From Leptolinea sp. UBA5203 (GTDB lineage: Bacteria; Chloroflexota; Anaerolineae; Anaerolineales; Anaerolineaceae): a stretch of DNA of 64,000 bases. Under the pieces are notes generated by a model that was given only the letters and a program-made list of their open reading frames with translations, was not told the origin of the DNA and ran no database searches. Below, piece after piece: positions 1-8,944 of this stretch. Made by a program: the position numbers and the translations under genes. Location of the stretch: assembly GCA_002412765.1 (NCBI GenBank), contig DHVR01000045.1:23848-87847 (forward strand), written 5' to 3'. How positions within the stretch are numbered: the stretch's first letter is position 1; the number at the start of each line of letters is the position of its first letter.

Positions 1-559
1 GCCCCAGTTTATAGAAAGTATTGGCGCTGCGATCCGCAGGGACCGGCCAGCGTACAGCGGTTAATAACTCATCGGATTTGCGGACAGTTTTGCGCACATG
101 CACAAAGAATTCGTTTAGGGGAACCCAGCGGGAGCCTTTTTGACTGGATAACTGCACTTCGGCACCCAGCGCCAGTAAAGGCGTAGCCGTATCGGATGCC
201 GGTGAAGCATCGCATAAGTTGCCGCCAACCGTGGCACGGTTGCGAATCAGTGGATTCGCAAATAGCAGCGCGGAACGATACAACGCATTGGCTTTGGCTT
301 GGATCAGGCCGCTTTGTTCAAGCTGCCTCAGGGTTACTCCGCCGCCAATCTGGATCATGCCATCCAGTTCTTCAATCTGGCACAATTCAGGCAAATAATG
401 CACATTCATGACCACTTTGGGTTCATGTCGGCCAGACTGGCAGTCAACAATCAAGTTGGTTCCACCAGCAACCGGAGTAATTTGTTCACCATCCTTTCCC
501 AACATGGCTAATGCATCCTGCAAGGTGGTTGGTGTCAGCATATCAAATGTTACTCGCAT
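1..559 (-). CDS. FAD-binding subunit of a molybdenum hydroxylase (xanthine dehydrogenase family), 3' end cut by window edge
   Basis: The first 186 residues can be read from an ATG at 557-559, and the frame runs open off the left edge. The N-terminal FAD motif (AGGTNLIVD) and the second FAD signature (TVGGNLCDASPASD) identify the medium, FAD-binding subunit of the CoxM/XdhB type. This subunit passes electrons from the 2Fe-2S centres to FAD and then to an acceptor. A purine-rich Shine-Dalgarno (AGAGGAAGGG) precedes the start. The gene lies 55 bp downstream of a protein that already carries an FAD domain, so the operon encodes two FAD modules. The substrate cannot be told from sequence. Confidence 0.9.
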   Translation of the reverse strand, partial: MRVTFDMLTPTTLQDALAMLGKDGEQITPVAGGTNLIVDCQSGRHEPKVVMNVHYLPELCQIEELDGMIQIGGGVTLRQLEQSGLIQAKANALYRSALLFANPLIRNRATVGGNLCDASPASDTATPLLALGAEVQLSSQKGSRWVPLNEFFVHVRKTVRKSDELLTAVRWPVPADRSANTFYKLG

Positions 560-614
560 GGTTCCCTTCCTCTGTCCTATCTTCCTTGAAATAAATTATT
601 TTGGTTTGCCCGCT

Positions 615-2066
615 TTATTGTTTTTCAACGGAATTAACGACGGCGCGAACGATACTGGCATAACCGGTACAACGGCAGCGATTTCCTTTCAGATAATCGC
701 GAATATCATCTTCACTGGGTTTGGGTAACTCATTTAAAAGGGATTTTGTAGCCATTAAAAATCCGGGCGTGCAATATCCACATTGGAAAGCCTGTGATTC
801 CATGTAGGCTTCCTGAACAGGATCAAACTTGCCGGGTTTACCTTCCAAGCCTTCGACGGTCATAATGGCTCGTCCATCCGCGTGTACCGCCAGGGTCAGG
901 CAGGAGAGCACAGCCATACCATCCATCAACACCGTGCAGGCACCGCATTCGCCAATGCCGCAGCCATATTTCGCGCCCGTTAGTTCCAGACGATCCCGGA
1001 TGACATTGATCAACAATTCGTGAGGCTGTACCCGCACTTTACGGTCCCGTCCATTGAGCTTGATAAAAATATCGCGCTCTTCATTTTCGTTAAGATCAAT
1101 CGGGGCATGGTTCAACGTGGAGAAGAGATTTTCCATGCCGTCCAGTTTGACCGTTTGTTTCTTGCCGCAATTCTCCCAGGCCATGCGGAACGTATCCAGG
1201 GTCATGGCTTTGGAAACTTCACGTCGATACCAGGTAGTGGAACGTACATCATCGATGGGGGTGATGTCTTCGGAGACAATTTGTGCGGCTTCGCTTAAGA
1301 GGGATTCGCTGAATTTCTTGCCTGTCAGATGGGCTTCCGCACGCGGCAGGCGGATCACTTTGGGCGCCACAGCTCCCATGGAGATCGCACAATTGACGAT
1401 GGTATCGCCATTTCTCTGTACGCGAATGGCGATGCTTGCCTTGGCCAGGTCAGCGACAACCCGGGTTATTTTCAAAAATGCACTGGCGCTGTTCTCAACG
1501 GGCTTGGGTAAAACCACAGCGAGCATGATTTCATTTTCTTTACGCTTGGTCTCGCGTGGATTGACCAGGAAATCAGCCAGCAGCATCTCACGAGTGCCTT
1601 TACTGCTTAGCAAGACCACTTTGGCATCAAAAATCATCAAAGCCGGGGGAGTATCCGAAGCAGGAGAGCCGTTGCACAAGTTGCCGCCAATAGTTCCCAT
1701 GATTTCAATCTGCTTGCTGCCAAAAGACGCACAGGAGGCTGCCAAGGCAGCGTAGTGCGCCTGTACTTCCGCATTAAATTCAATTTCATGGATGGAAGTA
1801 TTGGCCCCAATCACCAGTTCGCCGGCAGCATTGACACTGATTCCCTTTAGATCAGGAATTTGATTGAGGTTAATCACCACTTTGGGCTGGGTACGGTTCA
1901 TCTTCAACTGGGTCATCAGGTGGGTACCGCCGGCTAATAACTCGGCTTCATTCCCGTATTGATCCATGAGGACCAGTAAATCCGCCAGAGTGGCTGGCTC
2001 CCGGTAAGCAAATTCGTACAACAGATGGGTATTCTCTGATTTGTGAGGGGCATGAGGTTCAGTCAT
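615..2066 (-). CDS. FAD-binding / [2Fe-2S] fusion subunit of a molybdenum hydroxylase
   Basis: This 483-residue protein has two parts. Residues about 15-290 form an FAD-binding domain with AGGTHLMTQ and a TIGGNLCNGSPASD signature. Residues about 325-483 form a two-cluster [2Fe-2S] domain. The plant-type ferredoxin motif CGIGECGACTVL and a later Cys supply one cluster; Cys429, Cys432, Cys464 and Cys466 (CGYC ... CRC) supply the other. All eight ligands are present. The order, FAD first and iron-sulfur last, is the reverse of eukaryotic xanthine dehydrogenase and of bacterial XdhA. Its ATG shares one base with the stop of the upstream catalytic subunit (TAATG), so the two are probably translationally coupled. 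Confidence 0.92.
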   Translation of the reverse strand: MTEPHAPHKSENTHLLYEFAYREPATLADLLVLMDQYGNEAELLAGGTHLMTQLKMNRTQPKVVINLNQIPDLKGISVNAAGELVIGANTSIHEIEFNAEVQAHYAALAASCASFGSKQIEIMGTIGGNLCNGSPASDTPPALMIFDAKVVLLSSKGTREMLLADFLVNPRETKRKENEIMLAVVLPKPVENSASAFLKITRVVADLAKASIAIRVQRNGDTIVNCAISMGAVAPKVIRLPRAEAHLTGKKFSESLLSEAAQIVSEDITPIDDVRSTTWYRREVSKAMTLDTFRMAWENCGKKQTVKLDGMENLFSTLNHAPIDLNENEERDIFIKLNGRDRKVRVQPHELLINVIRDRLELTGAKYGCGIGECGACTVLMDGMAVLSCLTLAVHADGRAIMTVEGLEGKPGKFDPVQEAYMESQAFQCGYCTPGFLMATKSLLNELPKPSEDDIRDYLKGNRCRCTGYASIVRAVVNSVEKQ

Positions 2067-4405
2067 TATTTTCGCTCCTTTAAGGCCTTGAGCAGTTTTT
2101 CGGGGGTAATCGGGAGTTCATAAAAGCGGATGCCGGTGGCATTATAAATGGCATTGGCATAGGCTGCCGCCACAGGATTGAACGCTGCTTCGCCGATTCC
2201 TTTTGCCCCAAAAGGTCCACTGGGCTCGTAGGTGTCGGCAAAATAAGTAACCATCTCTTCAATCTTGGGAGTTTCCATCACACCAGGGGTCTTGGCATCA
2301 ATCCAATAACCGCCCGAAGTTAATCTGCCATTTTCATTCCATTCATTATTTTCGTATAAGGCGTACCCCGCCCCGCGGGAGAGCCCGCCTTCCAACTGGC
2401 CGCGTCCCATTTCCGGATTCACTAAAGTACCGCAATCACTGCCCATGACCGCTTTCTTGGTGGTCACAATACCTGTCATGGAATCAATTTCGATTTCCAG
2501 GAAGGTATTCACATAAGCAGGAGGACAATTAACTGCGCGGTAGCTATCCACCGCGGCAATAGTTTTCCAACTGGAGGACCAACATCGGTTGGCAACTTCA
2601 CCAATGGTCATTTTCTTGTCCGGGATGGAAGGTACATAGACCACGCCCTGTCCCAGCTCTTCGTCCAGGCGCAGGTGTAAGGCTTCTGGCATGACGTTCA
2701 TGAATCGAGCTGCGGTCTCGAACAATTCCTTGCGAACCTGTTCGGCAACCTTAACTGCTGCCCCGGCGCCAATATACACACCGCGGGTAGCATGGGTGAC
2801 GACATCATAAACCGTGGAGGCTGTTTCGGCAGGGGAGAGGTTGACCTTATCCAGAGGCACGCAAAGGGTTTCTGCGACCATCTTGGCCATGGCTTCCAGT
2901 GTACCGCCGCCATGATCCATCAAGGCGCTGACCACATCCACAGAGCCGTCTTCATTGATTTTGATAAATGCGCCGGAGTAATCAATCACATCCCCTGGCT
3001 GCGGAGCACCGGCGCCGGAAGTATGGAAACTGCGTGCATGCCCGATACCGGTCAGGTAACGTCCGGTCTGAGTGCCGGCTTTCTTACGCCGATCCCAACC
3101 AATCAATTTTGCGCCATCTTTGATTAATTGAGGCACGCCGTCGCTCAAAACAATCGAGCGCACCAGCGGACCCTGTCCCCAGAAGGTATCGCCTAGACCA
3201 ATGTAATTTTTCAGGGTCAATTCCAGCGGATCCATGCCCAATTTTTCGGCCAGTTCATCCATCAGCGATTCTGCGGCAAAAGCCACCTGCGGATTCCCAA
3301 AACCCTGCATGGCACAGGATGGTGGTTTATTGGTGTAAACGGCTTTGCCGTGATAAGACACATTGGGGAACTTGTATAAGGAGACCAGCCAGCCGATGGT
3401 GACGCCCAGGTAGGAATAACTTTGAATAATGTGAGCGCCAATATCCGCAATCAAATCCATTTTGGCGGCAGTCAGGATTCCGTCTTTCGTGGCGCCGATT
3501 TTCAGATCAATGATCGCCGGATAGCGGGTATGATCATTCATATCCTCCTCCCGGGTGAGGGAGAGACGTACCGGGCGGCCAGCTTTTAAAGCTAAAGCGG
3601 TACAGATGGGAATGGGGGTATTGGTCTGAATACCGGAACCAAAAGTTCCGCCTACGGGTACTTTCTTAACATTGATTTTGCTCAACGGGATGCTGAAAAT
3701 CTGTCCCAGGAGGATGCGTGTGTTGTGAATCGTTTGAGTGGCCGGCCAAACGGTCAGGCCGCCATCCGCTTCCGGACGAACCACAACGGATTTGGGTTCC
3801 ATTTGTGCATGATAAATCTTGTGGACCCGAAATTGGCCTTGCACAATCACATCCGCTTCAGCAAACCCTTTTTCAATATCACCCTCATTAACTTCGCGGG
3901 TGGTGGCAATATTGTTCTGAATTTGGATTTCTTGATCGCCAAGCATAATTTTGTCATGCACGGCAGGAGCTCCGTCCAACATGGCTTTTTCCACATCAAT
4001 CACAGCCGGCAGGACTTCATAAACCACTTTGATGGCATTGATTGCTTTTTGTGCCAATTCTTCAGTATCTGCTGCCACGGCGGCCACGGCTTCGCCCATA
4101 CGGCGAACTTTGTCTGCAATCACAAAATTGTCTTTGTGTAAGGCCCAGGGCACGGTTACCAGGCGCTCGTTATAACGAACTTTGGGAATATCATCAAAAG
4201 TGAGGCAGATAACCCCCATAGCTTCCGCTTCCGAAGTATCCACGCTGATGATTCTGGCATGGGCATGCGGACTGGCAACAACCCGTGCGTGCATCATGTC
4301 CGGCAGGGTTATATCGATGGAATATTTTTCCTTGCCGGTTACCCGTGCATACCCATCCTTTCTGCGGAGTTCTTTACCTACAAAATTGAACTTGGTCTTA
4401 TCCAT
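2066..4405 (-). CDS. Molybdopterin-binding catalytic subunit of a xanthine dehydrogenase-family hydroxylase
   Basis: The 779-residue large subunit binds the molybdenum cofactor and hydroxylates the substrate. It begins with the aldehyde oxidase/xanthine dehydrogenase a/b hammerhead domain (residues about 10-130). It has the cofactor motif GGTFGSG and ends with the catalytic glutamate motif GAKGIGEAAFNPV (Glu739). The loop that usually reads MRGFG reads AMQGFGNPQ, with Gln367 where many family members have a substrate-binding arginine. I chose ATG 4403-4405 because AGAGGAGAGAGG lies just upstream; a longer frame to 4474 would start inside the operator-like palindrome at 4469-4483. Purine, nicotinate or another N-heterocycle are all possible substrates. 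Confidence 0.93.
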   Translation of the reverse strand: MDKTKFNFVGKELRRKDGYARVTGKEKYSIDITLPDMMHARVVASPHAHARIISVDTSEAEAMGVICLTFDDIPKVRYNERLVTVPWALHKDNFVIADKVRRMGEAVAAVAADTEELAQKAINAIKVVYEVLPAVIDVEKAMLDGAPAVHDKIMLGDQEIQIQNNIATTREVNEGDIEKGFAEADVIVQGQFRVHKIYHAQMEPKSVVVRPEADGGLTVWPATQTIHNTRILLGQIFSIPLSKINVKKVPVGGTFGSGIQTNTPIPICTALALKAGRPVRLSLTREEDMNDHTRYPAIIDLKIGATKDGILTAAKMDLIADIGAHIIQSYSYLGVTIGWLVSLYKFPNVSYHGKAVYTNKPPSCAMQGFGNPQVAFAAESLMDELAEKLGMDPLELTLKNYIGLGDTFWGQGPLVRSIVLSDGVPQLIKDGAKLIGWDRRKKAGTQTGRYLTGIGHARSFHTSGAGAPQPGDVIDYSGAFIKINEDGSVDVVSALMDHGGGTLEAMAKMVAETLCVPLDKVNLSPAETASTVYDVVTHATRGVYIGAGAAVKVAEQVRKELFETAARFMNVMPEALHLRLDEELGQGVVYVPSIPDKKMTIGEVANRCWSSSWKTIAAVDSYRAVNCPPAYVNTFLEIEIDSMTGIVTTKKAVMGSDCGTLVNPEMGRGQLEGGLSRGAGYALYENNEWNENGRLTSGGYWIDAKTPGVMETPKIEEMVTYFADTYEPSGPFGAKGIGEAAFNPVAAAYANAIYNATGIRFYELPITPEKLLKALKERK

Positions 4406-4468
4406 TCCTCTCTCCTCTGCTGGCTTGAGAATCATTAATGCCTGATTTGATAACTTAATTCCCTGTTG

Positions 4469-4483
4469 TTCCACTATGTGGAA
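4469..4483. promoter_or_regulatory. Operator-like palindrome upstream of the hydroxylase operon (IclR-type site)
   Basis: TTCCACTATGTGGAA is a perfect 6+6 bp inverted repeat with a 3-bp centre, about 65 bp upstream of the catalytic-subunit start. IclR-family operators are commonly palindromes of this size and flavour. The adjoining iclR-like gene carries a related copy (TTGTTCCAC shared) before its own start. Binding is an inference. Confidence 0.6.
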
Positions 4484-4578
4484 TTATTGTCTATGAACCA
4501 AACAAGTTTGGACCCTAATGAAAGAGTACCAAACTTGATATAGAAAAATCTTTTGCCCCTGACCCCTGATCAAACGAA

Positions 4579-5352
4579 TTATTTCAGCGGAGCACCCATC
4601 AGTTTTGAAATTAAATTAGCCGTACGAACAACTTTCTCCACCATTCTGGCTTCTACATCTTCAGTCACCCTGGAAATGGGGGCGATGACACCGACACCAG
4701 CCACCAATTCCATGCGGTGATTGTAAATCGGGGCGGACACACCCATGGCATCTTTATCCGTTTCTTCAAAGGAGCGGGCATAGCCCCGCTCACGGATGCG
4801 ATGCAATTCTTCCACCATTTGCTTTGCATCGGTAATGGTGTGATCCATCAAAGGAACCAACTTAATATTTTCTAATATTTCATAAATTTCATTATCGGGC
4901 AGAAACGCCCAGAGAATTTTTGCGGATGATCCGGCATGCAAATCCAGGGGCTGCCCAACGCGCATGGAGAGGCGCATAGGATGCGAACTCTCGCACATTT
5001 CTAGGCAAAAACCGGAATACCCATTACGGATGGAAAGCACTGCGGTCTCACCGGTCACGTCGGTCAGTTCCTGCAAGTATGGCCAGGCGATATTGCGCAC
5101 ATCCACCCCAGCCTGGGCATCCGTTCCCCAGCGGATGAGTTGATAGCCCAACTGAAACGAGCGGCTATTGACATCGTAATTAATAAAACCCTGGCTTCGT
5201 AAGGCTTCCAATAACCGGTGGGTGGTACTTTTGGGAATCCCCACCTTAATACTGATCTCCGTTAATGTCAATCGGGTAACCCGGCTGCTAAAACAATTGA
5301 GAATATCACACACGCGGTTTATGGTTCTAATGGTTGAATCAGCCTGGGGCAT
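4579..5352 (-). CDS. IclR-family transcriptional regulator
   Basis: This 257-residue protein has an N-terminal winged helix-turn-helix (TLTEISIKVGIPKSTTHRLL, residues about 25-45) and a C-terminal IclR effector domain (residues about 80-250, with HAGSSAKILWAF and a GVGVIAPISRV segment). It most likely senses the substrate or product of the molybdenum hydroxylase encoded immediately downstream on the same strand, 173 bp away. I chose ATG 5350-5352 because AAGGAAG lies at good spacing. The longer frame to 5400 would put the start inside a second operator-like motif at 5375-5389. Autoregulation is therefore likely. Confidence 0.9.
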   Translation of the reverse strand: MPQADSTIRTINRVCDILNCFSSRVTRLTLTEISIKVGIPKSTTHRLLEALRSQGFINYDVNSRSFQLGYQLIRWGTDAQAGVDVRNIAWPYLQELTDVTGETAVLSIRNGYSGFCLEMCESSHPMRLSMRVGQPLDLHAGSSAKILWAFLPDNEIYEILENIKLVPLMDHTITDAKQMVEELHRIRERGYARSFEETDKDAMGVSAPIYNHRMELVAGVGVIAPISRVTEDVEARMVEKVVRTANLISKLMGAPLK

Positions 5353-5374
5353 ATCAGCTTCCTTGTTCAAATTG

Positions 5375-5389
5375 TTCCACATAATGGGA
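5375..5389. promoter_or_regulatory. Putative IclR-type operator upstream of the regulator gene
   Basis: TTCCACATAATGGGA, 23 bp before the chosen start codon, is an imperfect palindrome. With its left flank it shares TTGTTCCAC with the perfect palindrome at 4469-4483. The pairing of two related sites, one before each transcription unit, suggests one regulator controls both. Confidence 0.45.
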
Positions 5390-5480
5390 CTTAGTTCCAT
5401 ATAATACTATTATAAGAAATTTAAACCCGTTCGTCAATAAGCAAATGTACTACACTATGGGTGATTTTTGACGTATCCAT

Positions 5481-5980
5481 AGGAAGGGTGGCAGAGATCG
5501 TCCAGTTTGGATTCACGGTTCGCCACCCATCAGAAACCAATCTATGTTGCGATGACATAATGTGTGTCATTGCGAACGAGCGGCCTGGATGAAGGTTCCA
5601 CTGAACTGAAAGAAAGCGAGTGCGGCAATCTCAACGTTGGCTGGGGAACCATAACCCTGTGTCAAGATCATGCCCAGCGTTTAGCTCGCCACGGACCTTT
5701 CAGTATCATGCAAAGATGGATTGAGCCAATGGAACACGTTTCGGGTGATGAAAACACGCTTGATCATCAACCCATGGCTACTCCCATCTGTGACTTCACA
5801 ATTGAGTTGGAATTCCATCCATCGCAAGGGTTTAGCATCCATGAATGGGAACAACGGCAACGGGTTTATGGATGCTAAACCCCTACAAGGCTGGCTCTTT
5901 TTGGCGGACTCAGAGTGAAAATCGTAGGATGGGTGGCGGAGAATTGCTGGTATGGGATTCCTTATTGCCACCCATCGGAA
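5481..5980. repeat. Gene-poor region built from degenerate intergenic repeats and hairpins
   Basis: From 5353 to 6252 I see no convincing gene. The region holds GGGTGGC/GCCACCC inverted pairs (5486-5492 with 5522-5528; GATGGGTGGC 5928-5937 with its complement 5967-5976). It also holds a TGTGTCATTGCGA ... GGCAATCTCAA module (about 5563-5635) that recurs in diverged form at 16331-16414. A stretch at about 5705-5800 is a diverged copy of about 8945-9040. Short open frames here have no ribosome-binding site or recognisable product. Confidence 0.6.
5827..5884. repeat. 16-bp perfect stem-loop in the repeat region
   Basis: AGGGTTTAGCATCCAT (5827-5842) is exactly complementary to 5869-5884, with a loop of about 25 nt. 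No T-tract follows on either strand, so this is not a typical intrinsic terminator. It sits inside the mosaic of intergenic repeats. Confidence 0.7.
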
Positions 5981-6252
5981 TTCATTCAATAGGGCTACGC
6001 AACGAAGTGATTGAAATTAAACTTGAATAGTGACAAATCAAATCCCCCATGAATTTTCTTTAGACAAGTAAACCAATAACGGTTTATTCCATAAGAAACC
6101 ACGTACAGAAATGCTGAATTATGCCATTTAGATTAAATGAATGATAGCAATTCTGACAGCACAGAACAAAATTGTGCTATATTTTTTTGATGGTGACAAA
6201 TTCAAACCATGGATAACCAAAATTCAAGCATAGGGACTATCAGGAGAACATC

Positions 6253-6636
6253 ATGGAAGTTCGATACAACAGAATAATGAGCCTCATATCCCTTGCCGCA
6301 GGAATTGTCTTGTCATGGGTCCATTTTTCCATTGCGGGAAACACAGGGAATGGATCACTCTTGCTTACGGCTGGTTTTCTTCTTTTAGTCTTTTGTCTAT
6401 TAACAATGACAAGGCCATATTTTACGGTCAATGATACCAGCTTGGAAAAACGAGCTATCCTTGGCCCAAGAAAAACCACTTATACCTTTGAATCCATTAA
6501 TGAACTTGAAATCGATAACAATCAAGTCTATTTCAACCACAATGGAGAGCGCATATCCGTAAATATCATTGCATGGATGGTGGAGAAAAAAGATTGGCAA
6601 GCCTTTGTAGACAAAGTGAATCTCGCACGGGGATAA
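6253..6636 (+). CDS. Small two-helix membrane protein with a PH-like cytoplasmic segment
   Basis: The 127-residue protein starts with two hydrophobic segments (residues about 8-30 and 33-52) joined by a short loop. A soluble stretch follows, rich in beta-strand-like residues (YFTVNDTSLEKRAILGPRKTT and on). This layout is common in small bacterial proteins with a PH-like fold after two membrane helices, but the family assignment is tentative. CAGGAGAACATC gives a good ribosome-binding site. It may be co-expressed with the TPR-SecD gene 180 bp downstream. No function is proposed. Confidence 0.7.
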   Translation: MEVRYNRIMSLISLAAGIVLSWVHFSIAGNTGNGSLLLTAGFLLLVFCLLTMTRPYFTVNDTSLEKRAILGPRKTTYTFESINELEIDNNQVYFNHNGERISVNIIAWMVEKKDWQAFVDKVNLARG

Positions 6637-6815
6637 GGAGCATCCAAGTTTAATTATCATCGAATCATCTGCATTGGTACATCATAATCAGCGTTGAGCA
6701 AAAAACTTGGCAAGAAGATCTGGCGTCAGCTTACCCATCAAAAAACTTCCACTCTCCTTACTATCTCGCAGGGGACCAAGAGAAATGACCCATAAGTCAT
6801 TGAGGATACAAAACC

Positions 6816-8885
6816 ATGACAGAATCAAGACGAACTGAGATTTATAACAATCTACTCATCAAAGATACCGAAGAATTGCTCGATATCTGGCAAAATGGGG
6901 ATGAAGACGGCTGGGATGAAGCCGTTTTTGAAATCATTGAAGAAATCCTGGTGGAACGCCTGGATTCTCTGCCGCCCAAATCAACTATCGCTCAGCTCAG
7001 AAAACTCATTGGGGGAGCGGAAGAATACTTCCAAAATGGGGATTTGGAAATGGCATTGCAGGAATGTGATCAGGCCATTCAAATCGCACCCAAGGATGTA
7101 CTTGCCAATCATCTGCGTGGCCTAATTTACGATGAGATGGAACTGAAGGAAAACGCCCTTGCCGATTACCGGACAGCCATTAAGCTTGATCCGGAGTATA
7201 TGGATGCCCAGGAAAATTTCCGTTTTCTGGAAGAAGAGATGGTGGAGGAATTTCAACACTCCACCGAAAAACAAAATCTCGACCAGGCGCTGGATTATGC
7301 TAATGAAGGAGCTATTGAAAAAGCCCTGCAAGCCTGTGAACAGACCCAGGCCAATCTACCCAACATCGCCATCGCCTACAATTATCTTGGCCTGATTTTC
7401 CAAACCTGCGGAAAACTTGAGCTTGCCGTTGATACTTATCTGAATGCTGTTAAACTCAACCCTCGTTTTTATGCGGCGCGTCAAAACTTAAGGGATGCCA
7501 GGGTAAAGTTGGAGGATGAGCAATTTCGACAAGCTATGATGAAGACTCCTCCGGAAGAATCGGACTTCGCCATGGAAATGGATGAATCCCCATGGCCTGA
7601 GGATGTCATTCTCCCCGGCTGGTGTTATATGAACGAAACAGCGTATTTTTTACCCGGATGGCCTGGCCACCGGACTCGCTGGGGCCGCAGTGGGTATGAT
7701 CCTTTGGAGTTGGATTTTGAGGAAGCCCACATGGAAGGGGTCATGATCCGCTGGATGTTCACCAGAAAATTGCTCACACGCAATCCCGTTTATCTTTTAT
7801 TTATGACATTCTTAGGATTAATCCTTTGTATACCATTATTTAGTTTGCCGATTTTGCTTAATGATGATTTGAGTACATTTTTCGTTGTCCTTGTTTTTTG
7901 CCCGTTAGCAATTATTGGTGCCGCATTATTATTGAACGTTTTTTCAAGTTTAAGGATGGATGAATCAGATATAGCGATTGAGGACGGATATAAATTGTCT
8001 GAGCTAGAGACAGGCACGGAAGACATGGAAAACTATGAGGATTATCAAGAATTTTCCCCTGACAGGAAAAAAATAGAAATGGATTATGAAACCACCCAGG
8101 ATAGTAAAAATATCTCATTCAAGTCAATTCCCTCAAAAAGTAAAAATCACAAAAAACTATTCGTGATTGCAGGGATATTATGCATTACCTTATTCTTTGC
8201 TGGAGGATGTTATCTGTTCGGAAATTTATTGTCCTATTATCTGGTTCCACAAAAATCCATCACCTTTGAACCCGTTTGTTCGCCATTAAGCGTTTGCAAT
8301 ACAGAAAGCTTGCAAGCAGTCTCAGAAATCTTAACTCACCGCGTCCATGACTTGGGCTACCCCAGAATGATATTTTCAGTCACTAACAACCAATTAATCA
8401 CAGCCAAAGTACCAAATGCTGTCGATACAAAAGAGGTTGCAGACAGGATTCAAGCCACCGGCTTATTGGAATTTGTCGATTTTGGTGACACACTCTTACC
8501 AATTGGAACTCTTATCAACACAGATAGCACCATCGGGTCTTTTCCTGAGGCACAAGGCAAGAAATGGCATACCGTCATGACAAATACAGCCATTAAAGAA
8601 GTATCGGTATTTTATCAAAACAATAGCTACGAGATCAATCTTGAATTCACTGAAGAAGGAGCCAAACAGTTTGCGGAATACACTACGGAGAATATTGGTA
8701 AAATTTTGGGAATTGTAGTCGATAAAAAAGTCATATCCACTCCAAGCATCAATTCCGCAATTACTGCAGGCACGGGTACGATCAATGGTAATTTCACCTA
8801 TGATCAAGCAAGGAACCTGGCTGCCAATTTTAAGTCAGATCCACTCCCATTTCCAATTATTCTGATCGAAGAATCCAGTGAATAG
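6816..8885 (+). CDS. TPR-repeat membrane protein with a C-terminal SecD P1-like domain
   Basis: This 689-residue protein joins three parts. Residues about 60-240 contain tetratricopeptide repeats (LAVDTYLNAVKLNPRFYAA is typical). Residues about 320-378 hold two membrane helices, and a third spans about 447-475. Residues about 480-685 match the first extracytoplasmic domain of the protein-export subunit SecD: RVHDLGYPR, a TGLLEFVDFG stretch, LEFTEEGAKQFAEYTTENIG, GIVVDKKVISTPSINSAIT and INGNFTYDQARNLA. The six-helix RND membrane domain of SecD is absent. The start has GAGGATACAAAACC upstream. It could be a chaperone-like or envelope scaffold protein; the function is unknown. Confidence 0.88.
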   Translation: MTESRRTEIYNNLLIKDTEELLDIWQNGDEDGWDEAVFEIIEEILVERLDSLPPKSTIAQLRKLIGGAEEYFQNGDLEMALQECDQAIQIAPKDVLANHLRGLIYDEMELKENALADYRTAIKLDPEYMDAQENFRFLEEEMVEEFQHSTEKQNLDQALDYANEGAIEKALQACEQTQANLPNIAIAYNYLGLIFQTCGKLELAVDTYLNAVKLNPRFYAARQNLRDARVKLEDEQFRQAMMKTPPEESDFAMEMDESPWPEDVILPGWCYMNETAYFLPGWPGHRTRWGRSGYDPLELDFEEAHMEGVMIRWMFTRKLLTRNPVYLLFMTFLGLILCIPLFSLPILLNDDLSTFFVVLVFCPLAIIGAALLLNVFSSLRMDESDIAIEDGYKLSELETGTEDMENYEDYQEFSPDRKKIEMDYETTQDSKNISFKSIPSKSKNHKKLFVIAGILCITLFFAGGCYLFGNLLSYYLVPQKSITFEPVCSPLSVCNTESLQAVSEILTHRVHDLGYPRMIFSVTNNQLITAKVPNAVDTKEVADRIQATGLLEFVDFGDTLLPIGTLINTDSTIGSFPEAQGKKWHTVMTNTAIKEVSVFYQNNSYEINLEFTEEGAKQFAEYTTENIGKILGIVVDKKVISTPSINSAITAGTGTINGNFTYDQARNLAANFKSDPLPFPIILIEESSE

Positions 8886-8888
8886 AAA

Positions 8889-8934
8889 TAAGCCAAATAA
8901 TATTTGTGCAATTAATTTAAAGAATTTATGTCGA
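8889..8934. repeat. Direct repeat, copy 1
   Basis: A 46-bp A/T-rich sequence beginning TAAGCCAAATAATATTTG and containing GCAATTAATTTAA. It is repeated with a few differences and a 2-bp gap at 9111-9154. It starts four bases after the stop codon of the TPR-SecD gene. Confidence 0.75.
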
Positions 8935-8944
8935 TTGTCCTGCA

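Noticed and set aside
1054..1755. 233-codon plus-strand open frame
   Set aside because: It lies wholly antisense to the FAD/[2Fe-2S] fusion gene, has no recognisable domain, and its composition mirrors the complementary gene.
5564..5878. Open frame of 104 codons in the repeat region
   Set aside because: It runs across two different repeat modules and one stem-loop arm, has no ribosome site and no family resemblance.
6158..6189. Terminator-like AGCACA/TGTGCT hairpin with T-run upstream of the small membrane protein gene
   Set aside because: The stem is only 6 bp and no plus-strand gene precedes it, so I did not list it as a feature.
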